Shown: one piece after another, positions 24,396-32,753 of the stretch
Layout of the letters: every line of letters begins with the position of its first letter
Numbering within the stretch: position 1 is the stretch's first letter
From: Nocardioides sp.
Lineage (GTDB): Bacteria > Actinomycetota > Actinomycetes > Propionibacteriales > Nocardioidaceae
DNA length: 64,000 nucleotides
Direction: 5' to 3'
Assembly (NCBI GenBank): GCA_020636915.1
Contig: JACJWV010000009.1
Span: 124,001-188,000, forward strand
Notes under the pieces: model-generated
Databases searched by the model: none
What the model saw: only the letters and a program-made list of their open reading frames with translations
What the model was told of the DNA's origin: nothing
Position numbers and translations under genes: made by a program

Positions 24396-25837
24396 GCACG
24401 ACGGAGCCGCGCCCGGGTCCGGGACGTGCCCGACCGGCCCTCCCCGACCCGGCGCTGGTCGTCCTGGTCGGTGCCTCCGGCTCGGGCAAGTCGACCTGGG
24501 CGCGTACCCGCTACCGCCGCGACGAGATCGTCTCCTCCGACGACCTCCGTGGCGTGGTGGGCAGCGGGGTGCACGACCTCGACGCCTCGGCCGACGCGTT
24601 CGCGCTGCTCGAGCAGGTCGTCGACGCCCGCCTCGGCCGGGGCCTCACGACCGTCGTCGACACGCTCGGCCTCGACGACGTACGACGGGCGCGCTGGCTC
24701 GCCGCCGCTCGCGGCGCGGGGATGCCGGCGGTCGCCGTCCTCCTCGACACGCCCGCCGCGACCTGCCGGGCGCGGAACCGGGACCGGGACCGGCCGGTGC
24801 CCGCACCAGCGCTCGCCGCCCAGCTGCGGAAGGTCCGCGCCCTCGACCTCACCGGGTGGGACCTGGTCCACCGGGTGGAGGACACCGCTCCCGAGACCGA
24901 CGACGCCGACGCGCCCGGACCTGCCCCGACGACGACGCCGTCGGCGGAGCGCCGCAGCTCGCAGGGGCTGCGTTTCGTCCTCCAGGTGAGCCGCTTCCCG
25001 TGGGGCGAGCGTCCGGCCACGTGGCTGGTCGGGGTCGCCCGCGCCGCCGACGAGGCGGGGTTCGCGGGCCTCGCGCTGATGGACCACCTCATCCAGATCC
25101 CCCAGGTCGACCGCGCCTGGGCGCCGATCCCCGAGCCCTGGGTGACGCTCGGCCTGCTCGCCGGGCTCGGCACCGACCTCGAGCTCGGCACCCTGGTCAC
25201 GCCGGTGACGTTCAGGCCCGCAGGGATCACCGCGAAGGCGGCCGCCACGCTCGACGTCCTCTCGGGCGGGCGGGCGTTCGTGGGCCTGGGAGCCGGCTGG
25301 TGGTCGCGGGAGCACGCGGCGTACGGCGTCGCGTTCCCCCCGCCCCGTGAGCGCCTCGACCTGGTCGAACAGGCCATCGCCACGATGCGGGCTCTCTGGG
25401 CGCCGGGGACCAGACCCGCGGCCGGGCTGCCGGAGACGACCGGCTACCCGCGCCCACGGCACGAGATCCCGATCGTCCTGGGCGGGTCCGGCGCCCGCAC
25501 GCTGGCCATCGCGCGGGAGCGGGCCGACGCGGTCAACGTCCGCACCGAGCACGTCGACCGGGCGCTCGCGGCCGTCGCCGGCACCGACGTGCGCGTCACG
25601 GTGCTGGACCTGCCGGTCGTCGGCCGCGACCGCGACGACACCTGGGCGCGGGTCGAGCGACTTCGCGGGAGCACGAGGGCGTCGGCGTACGCGCAGCGGA
25701 CGAACGCCGGCACCCCGGCCGAGCAGCGCGACCGCTACGGCGCGCTGGCCGACCGGGGTGTCGACACCGTCTTCCTCGCCGTCGGCGACCTCGAGGGTCC
25801 CGACGACGTGGAACGGCTCGCTCCCCTGCTGGCCTGA
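24392..25837 (+). CDS. Fusion of P-loop kinase domain and F420-dependent LLM oxidoreductase
   Basis: A protein of about 481 residues. The N-terminal 160 residues are an AAA/zeta-like kinase fold: VVLVGASGSGKSTWARTRY (Walker A), VSSDDLRG, and TVVDTLGLDD in the Walker B position, then a lid with RARNRDRDRP. A linker of about 25 residues rich in Asp, Pro and Thr follows. The C-terminal 280 residues are a luciferase-like F420 enzyme (GFAGLALMDHL, FVGLGAGWW, IPIVLGGSGARTLAIA). In frame there is no ATG or GTG before Walker A; the only candidate is CTG at 24392, overlapping the upstream stop as CTGA and giving MSTTEPRPG. A GTG at 24554 would delete the P-loop. Start is uncertain. Confidence 0.75.
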   Translation: MSTTEPRPGPGRARPALPDPALVVLVGASGSGKSTWARTRYRRDEIVSSDDLRGVVGSGVHDLDASADAFALLEQVVDARLGRGLTTVVDTLGLDDVRRARWLAAARGAGMPAVAVLLDTPAATCRARNRDRDRPVPAPALAAQLRKVRALDLTGWDLVHRVEDTAPETDDADAPGPAPTTTPSAERRSSQGLRFVLQVSRFPWGERPATWLVGVARAADEAGFAGLALMDHLIQIPQVDRAWAPIPEPWVTLGLLAGLGTDLELGTLVTPVTFRPAGITAKAAATLDVLSGGRAFVGLGAGWWSREHAAYGVAFPPPRERLDLVEQAIATMRALWAPGTRPAAGLPETTGYPRPRHEIPIVLGGSGARTLAIARERADAVNVRTEHVDRALAAVAGTDVRVTVLDLPVVGRDRDDTWARVERLRGSTRASAYAQRTNAGTPAEQRDRYGALADRGVDTVFLAVGDLEGPDDVERLAPLLA

Positions 25838-25852
25838 GCTGTCGGCCCCGAC

Positions 25853-27070
25853 CTACTTGAGCTCGGCGCTGCTCAGCCCGAGCACCCGGCGGGCGACGAT
25901 CAGCTGCTGGATCTGCTGGGTGCCCTCGAAGATGTCGAGGATCTTGGAGTCCCGCGCCCACTTCTCCAGCAGCTCGGCCTCGCTGTAGCCGACGGATCCC
26001 GCGAGCTCGACGCACGACAGCGTGATGTCCGAGCCGACCCGGCCCGCCTTCGCCTTCGCCATCGACGCCTCGAGCGAGTTCGGTCGGCGGTTGTCGGCCA
26101 TCCACGCCGCCTGCAGCATCAGCAGGTAGGCGCCCTCCCAGTCGGCCTCCATCTGGAGCAGCTTCGCCGCGGCGGCGTGCTGGGAGTACGCCGGCCGGTC
26201 GTAGTCGATCTCGACGCCCGCCTGCTGCAGCAGCTCGCGCGTGAGGTCCAGGGCCGCGCGGGCGCAGCCGACCGCCATCGACGCGACGAGCGGCCGGGTG
26301 TTGTCGAAGGTCGCCATCGCACCGGCGAACCCCTGCTTGGTGTCGACCTCGGGTGAGCCGAGCAGGTTCTCCCTCGGGACCCGGCAGTCCTCGAAGATGA
26401 TGGCCGCGGTGTCGGAGGCCTTGATGCCGAGCTTGTGCTCGAGCCGCTCGACCCGCATGCCCGGGGTGCCCTTGGGCACCACGAACGACTTGATCGCCGC
26501 CCGGCCCAGCGACCGGTCCAACGTCGCCCAGACCACGACCGCGTCGGCGCGCTCGCCGGAGGTGACGTAGATCTTCTCGCCGTTGATGACGTACTCGTCA
26601 CCGTCGAGGACGGCCGTGGTCGAGATGTTGGCGGAGTCCGACCCGGTACTGGGCTCGGTGATCGCCATCGCGGCCCACACCCCGGCGAACCGTTGCTGCT
26701 GCTCGTCGTCGGCCACCGACGCGATCGCGGAGTTGCCCAGACCCTGCCGCGGCATCGACAGCAGCAGGCCGACGTCGCCCCAGCACATCTCGGCGATCGA
26801 CATCACCGAAGCGAGGTTGGTGCCGTTGCGCACCCCGCCCTGGTCGGCGTCCCTCTCGTCACGTCGCACCCCGGCGGCGCCGGCGCCCTCGCTCGCCCCG
26901 GACTCGGAGAGCCCGTCGATCATGGCGGCGAGCATGTCGAGCTCCTGCGGGTAGGCGTGCTCGGCCTTGTCGTACTTGCGCGAGATCGGCCGCAGCATGT
27001 TCATCGCGACCTGGTGCGCCTGACCGACCAGCGGTCGGAACTTCTTCGGGTCCTCGAGGTTGATGGCCAT
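25853..27070 (-). CDS. Acyl-CoA dehydrogenase (FadE), catalytic-type subunit
   Basis: A 405-residue flavoenzyme introducing the alpha-beta double bond in acyl-CoA. Motifs: MAITEPSTGSDS (FAD contact), INGEKIYVTSGERAD, and the C-terminal ILDIFEGTQQIQQLIVARRVLG, where the Glu of FEGTQQ is the catalytic base of the short/medium-chain type. The start ATG shares one base with the stop of the upstream acyl-CoA dehydrogenase gene (TGATG), so the two subunits are coupled and may form a heteromeric enzyme as described for mycobacterial FadE pairs. Confidence 0.92.
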   Translation of the reverse strand: MAINLEDPKKFRPLVGQAHQVAMNMLRPISRKYDKAEHAYPQELDMLAAMIDGLSESGASEGAGAAGVRRDERDADQGGVRNGTNLASVMSIAEMCWGDVGLLLSMPRQGLGNSAIASVADDEQQQRFAGVWAAMAITEPSTGSDSANISTTAVLDGDEYVINGEKIYVTSGERADAVVVWATLDRSLGRAAIKSFVVPKGTPGMRVERLEHKLGIKASDTAAIIFEDCRVPRENLLGSPEVDTKQGFAGAMATFDNTRPLVASMAVGCARAALDLTRELLQQAGVEIDYDRPAYSQHAAAAKLLQMEADWEGAYLLMLQAAWMADNRRPNSLEASMAKAKAGRVGSDITLSCVELAGSVGYSEAELLEKWARDSKILDIFEGTQQIQQLIVARRVLGLSSAELK

Positions 27071-28470
27071 CAGATCAGCACCGCACCTTCCATCACGCCG
27101 ATCGCACGCAGGTCGCGGTACCACCGCTCCACCGGGTGCTCCTTCACGAACCCGTGGCCGCCGAGCAACTGGACGCCGTCGAGGCCGATCTTCATGCCCT
27201 TCTCGGCACAGAGGCGGCGCGCCAGCGCGACGTCGCGGGCGACGTCCTTGGCCGCGGCCGCCCGGGACGCGGCCTTCCAGGTCAGCAGGCGCATCGCCTG
27301 CAGCTCGATCGCGATGTCGGCGACCATGAACGCCACCGACTGCCGGTGGGCGACCGGTTCGCCGAACGCCTCCCGCTCCTTCACGTACGGCGTCACGTAG
27401 TCGAGCACCGCCTGGCCGGTGCCCACGGCGAGGGCGCACCAGGCCAGGCGCGAGAGGCGCACGCACTCGGCGTACGTCGTCCCGTCGGTCTCCCCCAGCA
27501 CCGCGTCGGCCGGGAGCCGCACGTCGCGCAGCTCCAACCGCGTGAGGCCGGCGGCTCGAACGCCCATGCCCGGGTCCGCGACGACCTCGAGACCGGGCGT
27601 CGACGACTCGACCAGGAAGAGCGCGGGCGCCCCGTCGAGCTGGGCGCCGACGACGAAGAGCTCGGCCTCGGCCCCGCGGGGGACGGCCGACTTCACGCCG
27701 TTGAGGGTGAAGCCCTCCGCGGTCCGCTCAGCGGTCGTGGCCGGGGCGAGCGCGTCGAAGAGCACCGTCGGCTCGGCCAGCGCCAGGGCGGCCGCGGGCA
27801 CGGCGTCACCGGTGAAGGCGGGCAGGTAGGTCTGCTGCTGCTCCTCGGTGCCCCACAGCCCGAGCGCGGTGGCCACGGAGCCGGGCGCGAGGGAGGCGAC
27901 CGCCAGCCCGAGGTCACCGTGGGCGAGCGCCTCGGCGACCAGCGCGCCGGCGACGGCCGACCGCTCCTCGGAGACACCGCCGAGGGACTCGGGCACGCCC
28001 AGGATCGGCAGTCCGACGTCGAGGCCGGCCTTGAGGACGGCCTCCGGAGCCGCGCACGCCTCGTCGGCCTCCGCGGCCGCGGGGCGCAGCACCTCCTCGG
28101 CGAGCTCCGTCACGACGTCCACGAGCATCTGCTCGTCCTCGCTCGGGGTCAGGTCGAACAGGCCGGTGCGCGGCACGTCCGAGGGGCGTGAGCCGGGCTG
28201 GCCGGCGCGGCCCGCCCGGGCGAAGGTGCGGCTGGCGGCCGTGATGGTGCGGAAGCCGCTGCGGGTGGTGGTGAACACCGCCTGCTCGACCTGCCGGCGC
28301 AGGCCCACCCGGTCGAGCAGGTCGCTCTGCGCGAGGCGGCTGAGGCCGGCGACGGCGTACCCGATCGGATCGCGCCGCTCCGTCGTGGGCACCCCGTGCT
28401 TCCCGCCGGGCCGGAGGCTCCTGGCCAGGGACGAGCCCAGGGACGACGTCAGTGTGGAGACCGTGGACAT
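27070..28470 (-). CDS. Acyl-CoA dehydrogenase family protein, partner subunit
   Basis: A 466-residue second acyl-CoA dehydrogenase with an N-terminal extension of about 95 residues before the fold. The FAD-contact region is altered (ALALAEPTVLFDA instead of the usual TEPxxGSD), and the protein ends at WYRDLRAIGVMEGAVLI, lacking the C-terminal helix that follows the catalytic Glu in its neighbour. This looks like a non-classical subunit that relies on the downstream partner. It is first in a two-gene operon behind the palindrome at 28479. Confidence 0.88.
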   Translation of the reverse strand: MSTVSTLTSSLGSSLARSLRPGGKHGVPTTERRDPIGYAVAGLSRLAQSDLLDRVGLRRQVEQAVFTTTRSGFRTITAASRTFARAGRAGQPGSRPSDVPRTGLFDLTPSEDEQMLVDVVTELAEEVLRPAAAEADEACAAPEAVLKAGLDVGLPILGVPESLGGVSEERSAVAGALVAEALAHGDLGLAVASLAPGSVATALGLWGTEEQQQTYLPAFTGDAVPAAALALAEPTVLFDALAPATTAERTAEGFTLNGVKSAVPRGAEAELFVVGAQLDGAPALFLVESSTPGLEVVADPGMGVRAAGLTRLELRDVRLPADAVLGETDGTTYAECVRLSRLAWCALAVGTGQAVLDYVTPYVKEREAFGEPVAHRQSVAFMVADIAIELQAMRLLTWKAASRAAAAKDVARDVALARRLCAEKGMKIGLDGVQLLGGHGFVKEHPVERWYRDLRAIGVMEGAVLI

Positions 28471-28478
28471 ACGGCAAA

Positions 28479-28495
28479 TGTAACTGGGAGTTACA
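28479..28495. promoter_or_regulatory. TetR-type operator (TGTAACT-GGG-AGTTACA)
   Basis: A perfect 7-3-7 palindrome 9 nt upstream of the acyl-CoA dehydrogenase operon start and 57 nt upstream of def on the other strand. Short palindromes of this size in front of fadE operons are typical operators for TetR-family fatty-acid regulators. No such regulator gene lies in the window, so control would be in trans. Confidence 0.65.
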
Positions 28496-28551
28496 CAGCG
28501 GGCTACAACCGCGGTCGTGGGACCGGTCACACGCTGGCTACCCTGCTCGGC

Positions 28552-29142
28552 ATGCCCGACGCCCCCGCGCCCCTCGCTCCCTACGGTCCGCTGCCCACGG
28601 GCGGGACGGCCCGCCCCATCACGCGGTGGGGGGCCGAGGTGATGCACCGTCCCCAACAGCCGGTGACGGTGTACGACGACGCGCTGCGAGCGCTCGCCGC
28701 GGACATGGTCGCGACGATGGTCGCCGCCGACGGCGTGGGCCTGGCCGCGTGCCAGATCGGCGAGGACGTCGCGATGTTCGTCTTCGACTGCCCCGACTCG
28801 ACCGGCCGCCACACCGTCGGCATCGTCTGCAACCCCGAGCTCACCCTCCCCGAGGGCCGCGACCGGCAGCTCGACGAGAGCGAGGAGGGCTGCCTGTCCT
28901 TCCCGGGCGCGTTCGTGGACTGCGCCCGGCCGGACTCCGCGTCGGTGACCGGCACCGGGCTCGACGGGGAGCCCGTGGAGTTCGCCGGCGACGGCATGCT
29001 GGCCCGGTGCCTGCAGCACGAGACCGACCACACGCGGGGCACCGTGTTCGGCGACCGGCTCCCCACCAAGGCGCGCAAGAAGCTGCAGAAGGCGCACGAC
29101 AAGGCGGCCGGCGACTTCCCGCCCGAGTGGCCTGCGGGCTGA
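28552..29142 (+). CDS. def: Peptide deformylase
   Basis: A 196-residue metalloenzyme that removes the formyl group from new proteins. The three signature motifs are intact: GVGLAACQIG, EGCLSFPG (metal-ligand Cys) and QHETDHTRG (two His ligands and catalytic Glu). It is somewhat divergent from the classic form (AACQIG rather than APQIG). The ATG is 7 nt after TACCCT, suggesting a leaderless mRNA. An in-frame upstream extension was rejected because the family starts here. Confidence 0.94.
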   Translation: MPDAPAPLAPYGPLPTGGTARPITRWGAEVMHRPQQPVTVYDDALRALAADMVATMVAADGVGLAACQIGEDVAMFVFDCPDSTGRHTVGIVCNPELTLPEGRDRQLDESEEGCLSFPGAFVDCARPDSASVTGTGLDGEPVEFAGDGMLARCLQHETDHTRGTVFGDRLPTKARKKLQKAHDKAAGDFPPEWPAG

Positions 29143-29260
29143 GGCGCGTCGTACCCTTCTCGACGGCGTACCGGATCGACGACGAGGAGGTGGTAGCGGT
29201 GCAGAGCGACAGTCGTCGTCCCTCCCCGTCCCACCTCCCCTCCAGCCCCGAGGTGTCGTC

Positions 29261-30388
29261 ATGTCCGAACGCAGCTTCAAGCCGATCCGCTCGCTGACCG
29301 GGCGGGTCCGCCGCCGTACCCCCTCGACGCCGAGCGCGTCGCTGGCCGTCGAGCGCATCGGCGACCGGGTCAGCATCATCGACTCCGCCGTGTACGTCGA
29401 CGGCGACCGCGTCGCCTCGCCGGCCGACCTGGGCGACACCTACCGCACCCTCCACGAGCACGAGGACGCGGTCGCCTGGATCGGGCTCTACCGGCCCGAC
29501 CAGCACGAGCTGGGATCGCTCGCCCACGAGTTCGACCTGCACGAGCTCGCGGTCGAGGACGCGATCGTCGCCCACCAGCGGCCCAAGCTCGAGCGCTACG
29601 ACCACACCCTCTTCGTCGTCCTGCGCGCCGCGCACTACGTCGACTCGCGCGAGGAGGTCGAGTTCGGCGAGGTGCACGTCTTCGTCGGCCCGGACTTCGT
29701 GATCACGGTGCGGCACTCGGAGTCCCCCGACCTCTCCGCGGTGCGCCGTCGCCTGGAGAGCAACCCCGACCTGCTCGCGCACGGTCCCGAGGCGATCCTC
29801 TACGCGATCCTCGACCGCGTCGTCGACGGCTACCTCCCGGTCGTCGCCGGCCTCGAGAACGACATCGACGAGATCGAGACCGAGGTCTTCGGCAGCGACC
29901 CCGGCGTGTCGCGGCGCATCTACGAGCTCACCCGCGAGGTCATCGAGTTCCAGCGCGCGACCCGGCCGCTCGCCGCCGTCCTCGCCGCCCTGACCGCCGG
30001 CTTCGACAAGTACGGCACCGACGAGGAGCTCCAGCGCTACCTGCGCGACGTCGAGGACCACCTCACCGCGGTGATCGAGCAGGTCGACGGCTTCCGCCAG
30101 CTCCTCCGCGACATCCTCACCGTGAACGCGACGCTCGTCGCGCAGCGCCAGAACGAGGAGATGCGCGCCCTGTCCGAGGCGAGCATCGACCAGAACGAGG
30201 ACGTCAAGCGGATCTCCGCCTGGGCGGCGATCCTCTTCGCCCCCACCCTCATCGGGACCATCTACGGCATGAACTTCGACCACATGCCCGAGCTCCACTG
30301 GGCCGGGGGCTACCCGTTCGCGCTGGTGATGATGCTGGTCGTCAGCCTGACGCTCTGGGCGGTCTTCAAGCTGCGTCGCTGGATCTGA
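29261..30388 (+). CDS. corA: CorA family magnesium/cobalt transporter (copy 2)
   Basis: A 375-residue CorA paralogue of the protein at 1868-2839. The same motifs are found (DAIVAHQRPKLE; pore YGMNF followed by DHMPELHW). It differs by an N-terminal extension of about 40 basic residues and by a longer linker in the helical stalk. Two C-terminal membrane helices end in KLRRWI. The ATG has no clear Shine-Dalgarno. Both copies keep the pore sequence, so neither looks decayed; they may differ in regulation or ion. Confidence 0.92.
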   Translation: MSERSFKPIRSLTGRVRRRTPSTPSASLAVERIGDRVSIIDSAVYVDGDRVASPADLGDTYRTLHEHEDAVAWIGLYRPDQHELGSLAHEFDLHELAVEDAIVAHQRPKLERYDHTLFVVLRAAHYVDSREEVEFGEVHVFVGPDFVITVRHSESPDLSAVRRRLESNPDLLAHGPEAILYAILDRVVDGYLPVVAGLENDIDEIETEVFGSDPGVSRRIYELTREVIEFQRATRPLAAVLAALTAGFDKYGTDEELQRYLRDVEDHLTAVIEQVDGFRQLLRDILTVNATLVAQRQNEEMRALSEASIDQNEDVKRISAWAAILFAPTLIGTIYGMNFDHMPELHWAGGYPFALVMMLVVSLTLWAVFKLRRWI

Positions 30389-30402
30389 GCTGCCCTCGGC
30401 AC

Positions 30403-30416
30403 GCGAGCTTGCTCGC
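30403..30416 (+). terminator. Hairpin after the second corA
   Basis: GCGAGC-TT-GCTCGC forms a 6-bp stem (5-bp with a 4-nt loop in practice) 15 nt after the corA stop. No T-run follows, so termination is uncertain. Confidence 0.4.
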
Positions 30417-30437
30417 GGGGCGAGGACCAGCAGCCAG

Positions 30438-30490
30438 ATCGAGTAGTCCGCGCGACCGACGAAGGAGGTCGCAACCGGCGTATCGAGATC
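30438..30490. repeat. Imperfect hairpin repeat ending in ATCGAGTA / TATCGAGAT
   Basis: The outer sequences ATCGAGTA and TATCGAGAT enclose GCGACC (30452-30457) paired with GGTCGC (30467-30472). From memory this resembles the short 'TCGAGTA...TATCGAGA' intergenic repeat scattered through Nocardioides-like genomes; this could not be searched. It is immediately followed by REPIN-like copy 5, so two repeat families share one gap. Confidence 0.45.
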
Positions 30491-30533
30491 CCAGATACGT
30501 CGCGCGACGGATGAGCGCGGGGTCCGCGAGGGG

Positions 30534-30596
30534 TGCGGATTGGTCACCAACCGCACGTTTTCGGGCTCCGGACGTGCGGTTGGTGACCAATCCGCG
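30534..30596. repeat. REPIN-like 63-bp element, copy 5
   Basis: Arms 30534-30555 and 30575-30596 with a 19-nt spacer beginning and ending CG, which extends the stem. Located between the convergent corA copy 2 and the SpoU methyltransferase. Confidence 0.87.
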
Positions 30597-30626
30597 CACC
30601 TTTCGGTCAGCGTCGGTCAGCGTCGG

Positions 30627-31430
30627 TCAGCGCCGGGCGGTGACGTAGCAGGCGACGGCGGAGGCGGCGGCGACGTTGAGGGAGTCGATGCCGGCGGCCA
30701 TGGGGATGATCGCGCGGCGGTCGGCGGAGCCCTCCCAGCGCGGGGAGAGCCCGTGGCCCTCGGAGCCGAGCACGAGGGCGACCCGGTCGAGCCCGGCGAC
30801 CGCTTCCTCGAGAGGTACGGCGTCGTCGGCGAGCGTGAGCGCCACGGTCGTGAAGCCGGCGGCCGAGAGGGTGGGCAGGGCGTCGTACCAGTCCGGCAGC
30901 CGGGTCCACGGCGTCGTGAAGACCGCCCCCATCCCGACCTTGATCGCCCGCCGGTAGAGCGGGTCGGCGCACCGCGGAGCGAGGAGCACCGCGTCGAACC
31001 CGAGCGCGGCACCGCTGCGGAAGACCGCGCCGACATTGGTGTGGTCGACGATGTCCTCGAGGACCAGGACCGACCGCGCACCCTCGAGGACCGTGGCGAC
31101 CGGCGGCAGCGGGCGACGTTCGAACGAGGCCAGCGCACCGCGGTGGACGTGGAAGCCGGTCAGCTCCTCGATGAGGGGCTCGGGCAGCACGTAGCAGGGT
31201 GCGTCGGAGCCGGAGAGCTCGTCGGCCAGGCCCTCGAGCCACCGGGGTGCCATGAGGAAGGAGCGGGGCGTGAACCCACCGGCGACGGCGCGGCGGACCA
31301 CCTTCTCGCCCTCGGCCAGGAAGAGCCCGTGCTCGGCCTCGAGGTGCTTGCGCAGCTCGACGTCGCGCAGGTCGCGGTAGTCGGCGAGCCGGGGGTCGGC
31401 GGGGTCGGTGAGCTCGACGAAGGTGGCCAT
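30627..31430 (-). CDS. SpoU/TrmH family RNA 2'-O-methyltransferase
   Basis: A 267-residue SPOUT-fold methyltransferase. The N-terminal substrate-binding domain (about 1-105) precedes the knotted catalytic domain. Motif 1 is NVGAVFRSGAALGFD (Asn and Arg), motif 2 VLGSEGHGL and motif 3 IPMAAGIDSLNVAAA, all conserved. The target nucleotide (tRNA or 23S rRNA) cannot be told. The gene starts 3 nt after the stop of cobA, so it is translationally coupled to it. Confidence 0.92.
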   Translation of the reverse strand: MATFVELTDPADPRLADYRDLRDVELRKHLEAEHGLFLAEGEKVVRRAVAGGFTPRSFLMAPRWLEGLADELSGSDAPCYVLPEPLIEELTGFHVHRGALASFERRPLPPVATVLEGARSVLVLEDIVDHTNVGAVFRSGAALGFDAVLLAPRCADPLYRRAIKVGMGAVFTTPWTRLPDWYDALPTLSAAGFTTVALTLADDAVPLEEAVAGLDRVALVLGSEGHGLSPRWEGSADRRAIIPMAAGIDSLNVAAASAVACYVTARR

Positions 31431-31433
31431 CGC

Positions 31434-32654
31434 CTAGAAGGGTGCCGGGTGCGCCACCCGGACCACCTCACCGACCACGATGATGGCCGGCGGTCGCACC
31501 GCCTCCGACGCCAGCCGCTCGGCCAGGGTGTCAAGGGTGGCCAGCACGGTCCGCTCCCCCGGCATCGTCCCCTCGCAGACCACGGCGACCGGTGTGTCCG
31601 CGGGACGCCCGCCCGCGACGAGCGCCGCCGCGATCGCGGGTGCGTTCTCGACCGCCATCATCAAGACCACGGTCCCGGACATGGCGCCGACCGACGCCCA
31701 GCTCACCTGCGACTCGGGGTGGCCGGGAGGCAGGTGCCCGGAGACGACCGTGAACTCGTGCGCCACCCCGCGGTGCGTCACCGGGATCCCGGCGACGGCG
31801 GGTACGGCGACCGGGCTGCTCAGGCCGGGGATCACGGTCACGGGCACCCCGGCCTCGCGGCACGCCAGGACCTCCTCGTAGCCGCGGCCGAAGACGAAGT
31901 TGTCGCCGCCCTTGAACCGGACCACCCGCTTGCCGGCGAGCGCACGGTCGACGATCACGCGGTTGATCTCCTCCTGCAGGGCCGAGCGGCCGCGCGGGAG
32001 CTTCGCGACGTCGATGAGCTCGACGTCGGCGGGCAGCTCACCGAGGAGCTCGCGGGGTGCGAGCCGGTCCGCGACGACCACGTCGGCCTCCATCAACGCC
32101 TTGCGGCCGGCCACGGTCATCAGCTCGGGATCCCCGGGCCCGCCGCCGACCAGCACGACGCCGGGCGAGCGGTCGCGCTGGTGGCGGGCCACGATGGTGC
32201 CCTCGCGCAGACCCTCGAGAATCTCGTCACGCACGGCTGCAGAGCGCTGCGGCTCGCGCTGACCGAGCACCGCGACGGTGACGCCCGCGTGCCGACCGAC
32301 CGCCGGCGTCCACGCCGTCGCGCGGGTGGCGTCGTCCGCGCGCACGCAGAAGATGCGCCGCGCCTCGGCCGACACCGAGACGCGCTCGTTGGCCTCGCGG
32401 TCGTCGGTCGCGGCGATGACGTACCAGGCCTCGTCGACGTCGCCGTCCTCGAAGCCGCGGCGGTGCCAGGTCACCTCGCCGGAGCCGACCATCCCCTCGA
32501 TCGCCGGCGTGACCTCGGGCGACACCACGTGCACGTCCGCGCCGACCGCGATCAGCTGCGGCACGCGGCGCTGGGCCACGTGGCCCCCGCCGACCACCAG
32601 CACCCTCCGGCCGGCCAGCCGGAGGCCCGAGGGGTAGGTCGGGAAGTCGTCCAC
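31434..32654 (-). CDS. cobA: Siroheme synthase-type protein: NAD-dependent dehydrogenase plus uroporphyrinogen-III C-methyltransferase
   Basis: A 406-residue two-domain enzyme of siroheme and cobalamin synthesis. Residues about 1-150 form a precorrin-2 dehydrogenase-like Rossmann domain (RVLVVGGGHVAQRRVPQL). Residues about 165-400 are the SAM-dependent methyltransferase: VVLVGGGPGDPELMTVAGR, VVRFKGGDNFVFGRG, VIPGLSSPVAVPA. Together these turn uroporphyrinogen III into sirohydrochlorin, as in CysG or actinobacterial CobA. The central phosphoserine/ferrochelatase segment of CysG looks shortened. The GTG start is 6 nt after GATGAT. Siroheme would serve sulfite or nitrite reductases, which are not in this window. 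Confidence 0.92.
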   Translation of the reverse strand: MDDFPTYPSGLRLAGRRVLVVGGGHVAQRRVPQLIAVGADVHVVSPEVTPAIEGMVGSGEVTWHRRGFEDGDVDEAWYVIAATDDREANERVSVSAEARRIFCVRADDATRATAWTPAVGRHAGVTVAVLGQREPQRSAAVRDEILEGLREGTIVARHQRDRSPGVVLVGGGPGDPELMTVAGRKALMEADVVVADRLAPRELLGELPADVELIDVAKLPRGRSALQEEINRVIVDRALAGKRVVRFKGGDNFVFGRGYEEVLACREAGVPVTVIPGLSSPVAVPAVAGIPVTHRGVAHEFTVVSGHLPPGHPESQVSWASVGAMSGTVVLMMAVENAPAIAAALVAGGRPADTPVAVVCEGTMPGERTVLATLDTLAERLASEAVRPPAIIVVGEVVRVAHPAPF

Positions 32655-32753
32655 CGGACCATCATCGCCGCTCCGGTCCGCACGACCGTGGCGCCGGTTC
32701 ACCCACCGGACTACGTTGACCGTGACCCGAGCACACACCGACGAAGGAGTGCC

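Noticed and set aside
24554..25837. LLM oxidoreductase starting at the first GTG in frame
   Set aside because: This start would remove the Walker A motif while leaving most of the kinase domain, which makes no sense structurally; the longer CTG-start version was preferred.
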